34,631 nt of DNA from Ferrimicrobium sp. (GTDB taxonomy: Bacteria; Actinomycetota; Acidimicrobiia; Acidimicrobiales; Acidimicrobiaceae): positions 75,558 to 110,188 of the forward strand of contig NZ_DAHVNP010000049.1 of assembly GCF_027319265.1 (NCBI RefSeq), given 5' to 3'. The position numbers and the translations under genes are program-made. The notes below the pieces were generated by a model that was given only the letters and a program-made list of their open reading frames with translations, did no database searches and was not told the DNA's origin. The first letter of the stretch is position 1, and every line of letters begins with the position of its first letter. This document shows positions 31,678 to 34,631 of the stretch, in pieces.

Positions 31678-32886
31678 CTAGCGAGCGCCACAGCATGATG
31701 GACCAAGGCGTTGAGGACGTTGATCAAAGACACTCGTCACGAGCTCATAGGGATGAGCCACCTCCCAAGCTACGAGGTCCGCACGGCTACCGTGTTCGAG
31801 GGAGCCGCGGTCGCTGAGCCCCAGCGCTTGGGCACCATGGCGAGTCACGCCAGCGAAGGCCTCGACCGGCCGCAGCCCATAGAGCGTCACGGCAAGGTAG
31901 GCGGCCAGCAAGAGACTGCTCGTCGGCGAAGTGCCAGGGTTGAGATCGGTCGCTACCGCCATCACAACGCCTTGAGCTCGCAACTCCGTCACAGGAGGGT
32001 TTGTGGGGAACCGCTTATGGAGCGAGGCGAATGGCAGCAACACCGCCACCGTGCCAGCCGACCGAGCAGCGACAATCGCAGCTTGCGAGAGGTGCTCGAG
32101 ATGATCGATGGAACGCGCACCAAAGCGTGTGGCGAGCTCTCCTCCCCCGACCGCACCAAACTGGTCAACGTGGGCCCGCAGGGGCAACCCAAGCTCCTTG
32201 GCACGCATGAGGTACGGAACGATGACAGCCGGCGAGAAGCCCTCAGGATCAATAAAGCAGTCGACCATGTCGATCAACCCCTCGCCAGCCAGAATCGGCA
32301 TCACCTCCTCGACAAGGAACGCGATGTAGTCGCTAGGGGCATCTGCGAAGGCGGCTGGCACCGTGTGTGCACCCAGGAAGGAGGTCACGACTTCGATGTC
32401 ACGGTAGCCCGAGAGTTCTCTGGCAATCGCAAGGAGTCGACGCTCACCCTCCAGAGAAAGCCCATAACCCGACTTAATCTCGACGCTGGTGACGCCATGA
32501 TCGGCCATCTGATCGAGGCGCCTTCGCGCCAATGTGACCAACGACTCTCGAGGGGCACTATTGGTGGCCGCCACCGTGGCCAGGATCCCACCCGACTGGA
32601 ATCGGTGCTGATCCAAAGCAAGGGGATCACGTTCAGCTAAAAAATCCCCAAGCCGATCACCGGCGTAGATCAGATGCGTGTGACAATCGACGAGGCCCGG
32701 GGTGACGAGTCGTGATCCAAGATCGAGAAGCTCAAGTCGCCGGGGAAGATCTCCTCGCTCGCCGCGTGGGCCCGCAAAGGCGATCCTGCCATTTTGGATA
32801 TGGATGAGCCCGTCTTGGACAAATCGAAGGGAGCCACTGGCATCCACATCGGCAAGTGAGCAGTTCCCAAAGAGTAGCTCCTCCAT
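31678..32886 (-). CDS. hutI: Imidazolonepropionase
   Basis: 402 residues; hydrolyses 4-imidazolone-5-propanoate to N-formimidoyl-L-glutamate, step three of histidine breakdown. Zinc ligands are seen in VDCHTHLIYAG (HxH motif), an Arg/His pair region (FLGAHTVP, RAHVDQFG), and the catalytic ATDLNPGTSP. It matches the amidohydrolase HutI family over the full length. Its ATG is directly after the hutU stop (TAG ATG), so it is translationally coupled. Downstream is 161 bases before the DUF929 gene. Confidence 0.95.
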   Translation of the reverse strand: MEELLFGNCSLADVDASGSLRFVQDGLIHIQNGRIAFAGPRGERGDLPRRLELLDLGSRLVTPGLVDCHTHLIYAGDRLGDFLAERDPLALDQHRFQSGGILATVAATNSAPRESLVTLARRRLDQMADHGVTSVEIKSGYGLSLEGERRLLAIARELSGYRDIEVVTSFLGAHTVPAAFADAPSDYIAFLVEEVMPILAGEGLIDMVDCFIDPEGFSPAVIVPYLMRAKELGLPLRAHVDQFGAVGGGELATRFGARSIDHLEHLSQAAIVAARSAGTVAVLLPFASLHKRFPTNPPVTELRAQGVVMAVATDLNPGTSPTSSLLLAAYLAVTLYGLRPVEAFAGVTRHGAQALGLSDRGSLEHGSRADLVAWEVAHPYELVTSVFDQRPQRLGPSCCGAR

Positions 32887-34551
32887 CTAGGCACCAACAG
32901 AGGGGAGTTTGAGTCCCCGTGCTCGGGCCTCCTCGATCGCCTCGTCGTAACCCGCATCAGCGTGTCGCATCACACCCGTACCTGGATCGTTAAAGAGAAC
33001 CCGAGCCAGGCGACGATCCGCTTCGGCAGAGCCGTCGCAGACGATGACTTGACCGGCGTGCTGGGAGTACCCCATCCCAACCCCTCCACCGTGGTGCAGC
33101 GATACCCAGGTCGCACCGCCCGCAACGTTGAGCATCGCATTTAGGAGTGGCCAATCAGAGACCGCATCGGAGCCGTCACGCATCGCCTCGGTCTCACGAT
33201 GAGGACTCGCTACCGAGCCGGTGTCGAGGTGATCTCGTCCAATCACAATCGGCGCTCGCAGCTCGCCACTGGCCACCATCGCATTAAAGGCTCGTCCTAC
33301 CCGTGCTCGGTCTCGCAGGCCTAGCCAACAGATCCTTGCCGGCAATCCTTGAAACTTGATCTGTTCTCTGGCCATATCGAGCCAGTGGTGGAGATGCGGG
33401 TCGTCATCGACCAGCTCCTTGACCTTGGCGTCGGTCGCATAGATATCCTCGGGATCACCCGAGAGCGCCACCCATCGAAATGGACCATACCCTCGGCAAA
33501 ACAGTGGTCGGATATAGGCGGGGACAAAACCAGGGATCTCGAAGGCACGTTCCACGCCAGCCTCATAGGCACCTTGGCGGATGTTGTTGCCGTAGTCAAA
33601 GGCGATCGCGCCCCGATCGACCATGCCAAGGATGGCCCGGATGTGCCGTCCCATCGAGTGCTTGGCATCGGTCACGAGTCGAGTGGGATCACTCGCACGG
33701 CGCCACTCATCGAGGCTATAACCCACTGGGAGATAACCTCGAAGGGGGTCATGAGCGCTCGTCTGGTCGGTCACCAGGTCAGGTACGATATTGCGCTCGA
33801 CCATCTCCTCGATCACTTCGGCCGCATTGCCCAAAAGACCGACCGAGGTAGGATGGCCCGACCGTTTCGCCTGCTCGAGGAGGCCCATCGCCTCCTCGAG
33901 CGAGAGCGCACGATGTTGGAGGTAACCCGTCTGTATGCGCAGTTCGATACGACTCGGATCACACTCAATCGCCAGCATCGAGAAGCCGGCCATCGTCGCC
34001 GCCAACGGCTGGGCACCTCCCATACCACCAAGACCGGCCGTAAGAATCCAACGACCAAAGGGGTCGCCACCAAAGTGGGTCTGTGCTGCTGCGACAAAGG
34101 TCTCGTATGTTCCCTGAACAATACCTTGCGATCCGATATAGATCCAGCTTCCCGCCGTCATCTGACCGAACATCATCAAACCCTTGGCATCAAGTTCATC
34201 GAAGTGCTCCCAGTTCGCCCAGTGCGGGACCAGATTCGAGTTCGCAATCAAAACCCTTGGCGCATCCGGATGGGTGGGGAACACTCCCACCGGCTTGCCA
34301 CTCTGCACAAGAAGCGTCTCGTCATCGCCCAACGTACGCAAGGTGGCGAGGATCCGATCGAAGGATTCCCAGTCCCTCGCCGCTCGTCCAATACCGCCAT
34401 AGACAACAAGATCCTCCGGATGTTCCGCTACCTCAATATCAAGGTTGTTTTGGATCATTCGGTACGGTGCCTCAGTGAGCCAACTCCGACAGGTCAGCTC
34501 TGTTCCTCTCGGTGCCTTGATCGATCGGTCTGGATCGTGTCGATTTCCCAT
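32887..34551 (-). CDS. hutU: Urocanate hydratase
   Basis: 554 residues, the usual length (about 550-560). Adds water to urocanate, with tightly bound NAD+ as electrophile. The nucleotide-binding Gly-rich loop is [16 protein letters not shown], the catalytic Cys is in [10 protein letters not shown], and [16 protein letters not shown]-type residues ([12 protein letters not shown]) occur in the C-terminal part. The start has AGAAGGGAAG upstream, inside the preceding gene; the preceding TGA overlaps the ATG by one base. HutH (histidase) is not in the window and could lie further upstream. Confidence 0.95.
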   Translation of the reverse strand: MGNRHDPDRSIKAPRGTELTCRSWLTEAPYRMIQNNLDIEVAEHPEDLVVYGGIGRAARDWESFDRILATLRTLGDDETLLVQSGKPVGVFPTHPDAPRVLIANSNLVPHWANWEHFDELDAKGLMMFGQMTAGSWIYIGSQGIVQGTYETFVAAAQTHFGGDPFGRWILTAGLGGMGGAQPLAATMAGFSMLAIECDPSRIELRIQTGYLQHRALSLEEAMGLLEQAKRSGHPTSVGLLGNAAEVIEEMVERNIVPDLVTDQTSAHDPLRGYLPVGYSLDEWRRASDPTRLVTDAKHSMGRHIRAILGMVDRGAIAFDYGNNIRQGAYEAGVERAFEIPGFVPAYIRPLFCRGYGPFRWVALSGDPEDIYATDAKVKELVDDDPHLHHWLDMAREQIKFQGLPARICWLGLRDRARVGRAFNAMVASGELRAPIVIGRDHLDTGSVASPHRETEAMRDGSDAVSDWPLLNAMLNVAGGATWVSLHHGGGVGMGYSQHAGQVIVCDGSAEADRRLARVLFNDPGTGVMRHADAGYDEAIEEARARGLKLPSVGA

Positions 34552-34631
34552 CAGTACTTCCCTTCTATCCTGGCGAGCGTAGCCCGAAGCTGCATGCCAA
34601 GCTCACGCCGCTCCTCGTCGATGTCGGTAGT
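34551..34631 (-). CDS. C-terminal fragment of an unidentified gene upstream of hutU
   Basis: The frame is open from the window edge to TGA (34551-34553), 26 residues ending ARIEGKY. The TGA shares a base with the hutU ATG. It is charged and helical ([20 protein letters not shown]), so part of a helical C-terminus. Too short to name; a further hut gene or a hut regulator is possible. Confidence 0.4.
   Translation of the reverse strand, partial: TTDIDEERRELGMQLRATLARIEGKY

Noticed and set aside
31711-32640. Long plus-strand frame (309 codons) opposite hutI.
   Set aside because: Antisense to a fully conserved hutI; no recognisable domain.

Overview
The window looks like chromosomal core sequence of a high-GC Gram-positive bacterium (Actinobacteriota). 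Evidence: a WhiB regulator beside two ArsA/GET3-like ATPases (the layout I recall for M. tuberculosis Rv3679-Rv3680-whiB4), a KimA/APC-type permease divergent from two trkA genes (compare Rv2690c and ceoB/ceoC), a GlnR-type OmpR regulator behind glnA, and several genes with a TANNNT -10 box placed for leaderless transcription. The moderate GC content, the acidophile-like gene mix and the many four-base ATGA junctions suggest Acidimicrobiia (Ferrimicrobium/Acidithrix-like), but that placement is inference. I see no transposase, phage gene, CRISPR array or rRNA.

Layout. 1-3320 (minus): 5' part of topA and a KimA-like permease with an added C-terminal OB-fold. 3433-5588 (plus): two TrkA proteins and a HAD phosphatase. 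5589-6119: mostly non-coding, with a 26-residue membrane microprotein. 6120-9339 (minus): NAD synthetase, a small unknown protein and a primary-like sigma factor. 9346-12967 (plus): two ABC-2 exporters in tandem. 13101-14452: a lipoprotein divergent from a Nudix hydrolase. 14720-16732: glnA-glnR. 16790-18467: an A-type Fe-S carrier divergent from an Mrp Fe-S carrier. 18561-22611 (minus): a three-gene ABC importer of the ferric/phosphonate class. 22744-27720 (minus): two ArsA-like ATPases, a receiver protein, tRNA-Pro(CGG), a Nudix hydrolase and a DUF2079 membrane protein. 27823-30096 (plus): whiB and a second KimA-like permease. 30195-31516 (minus): a VKOR plus thioredoxin-fold oxidative-folding pair. 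31678-34631 (minus): hutU-hutI for histidine breakdown, with the tail of an upstream gene.

Functional themes: potassium homeostasis (two KimA-like proteins, two TrkA proteins), nitrogen (glnA, glnR, hut genes, glutamine-dependent NAD synthetase), Fe-S and redox control (A-type carrier, Mrp, WhiB, VKOR) and ABC transport. The most unusual structures are the receiver-gene/tRNA-Pro/Nudix junction, where the CDS overlaps the tRNA 5' end and the next start codon lies one base after the tRNA CCA, and the permease/OB-fold fusion next to trkA.
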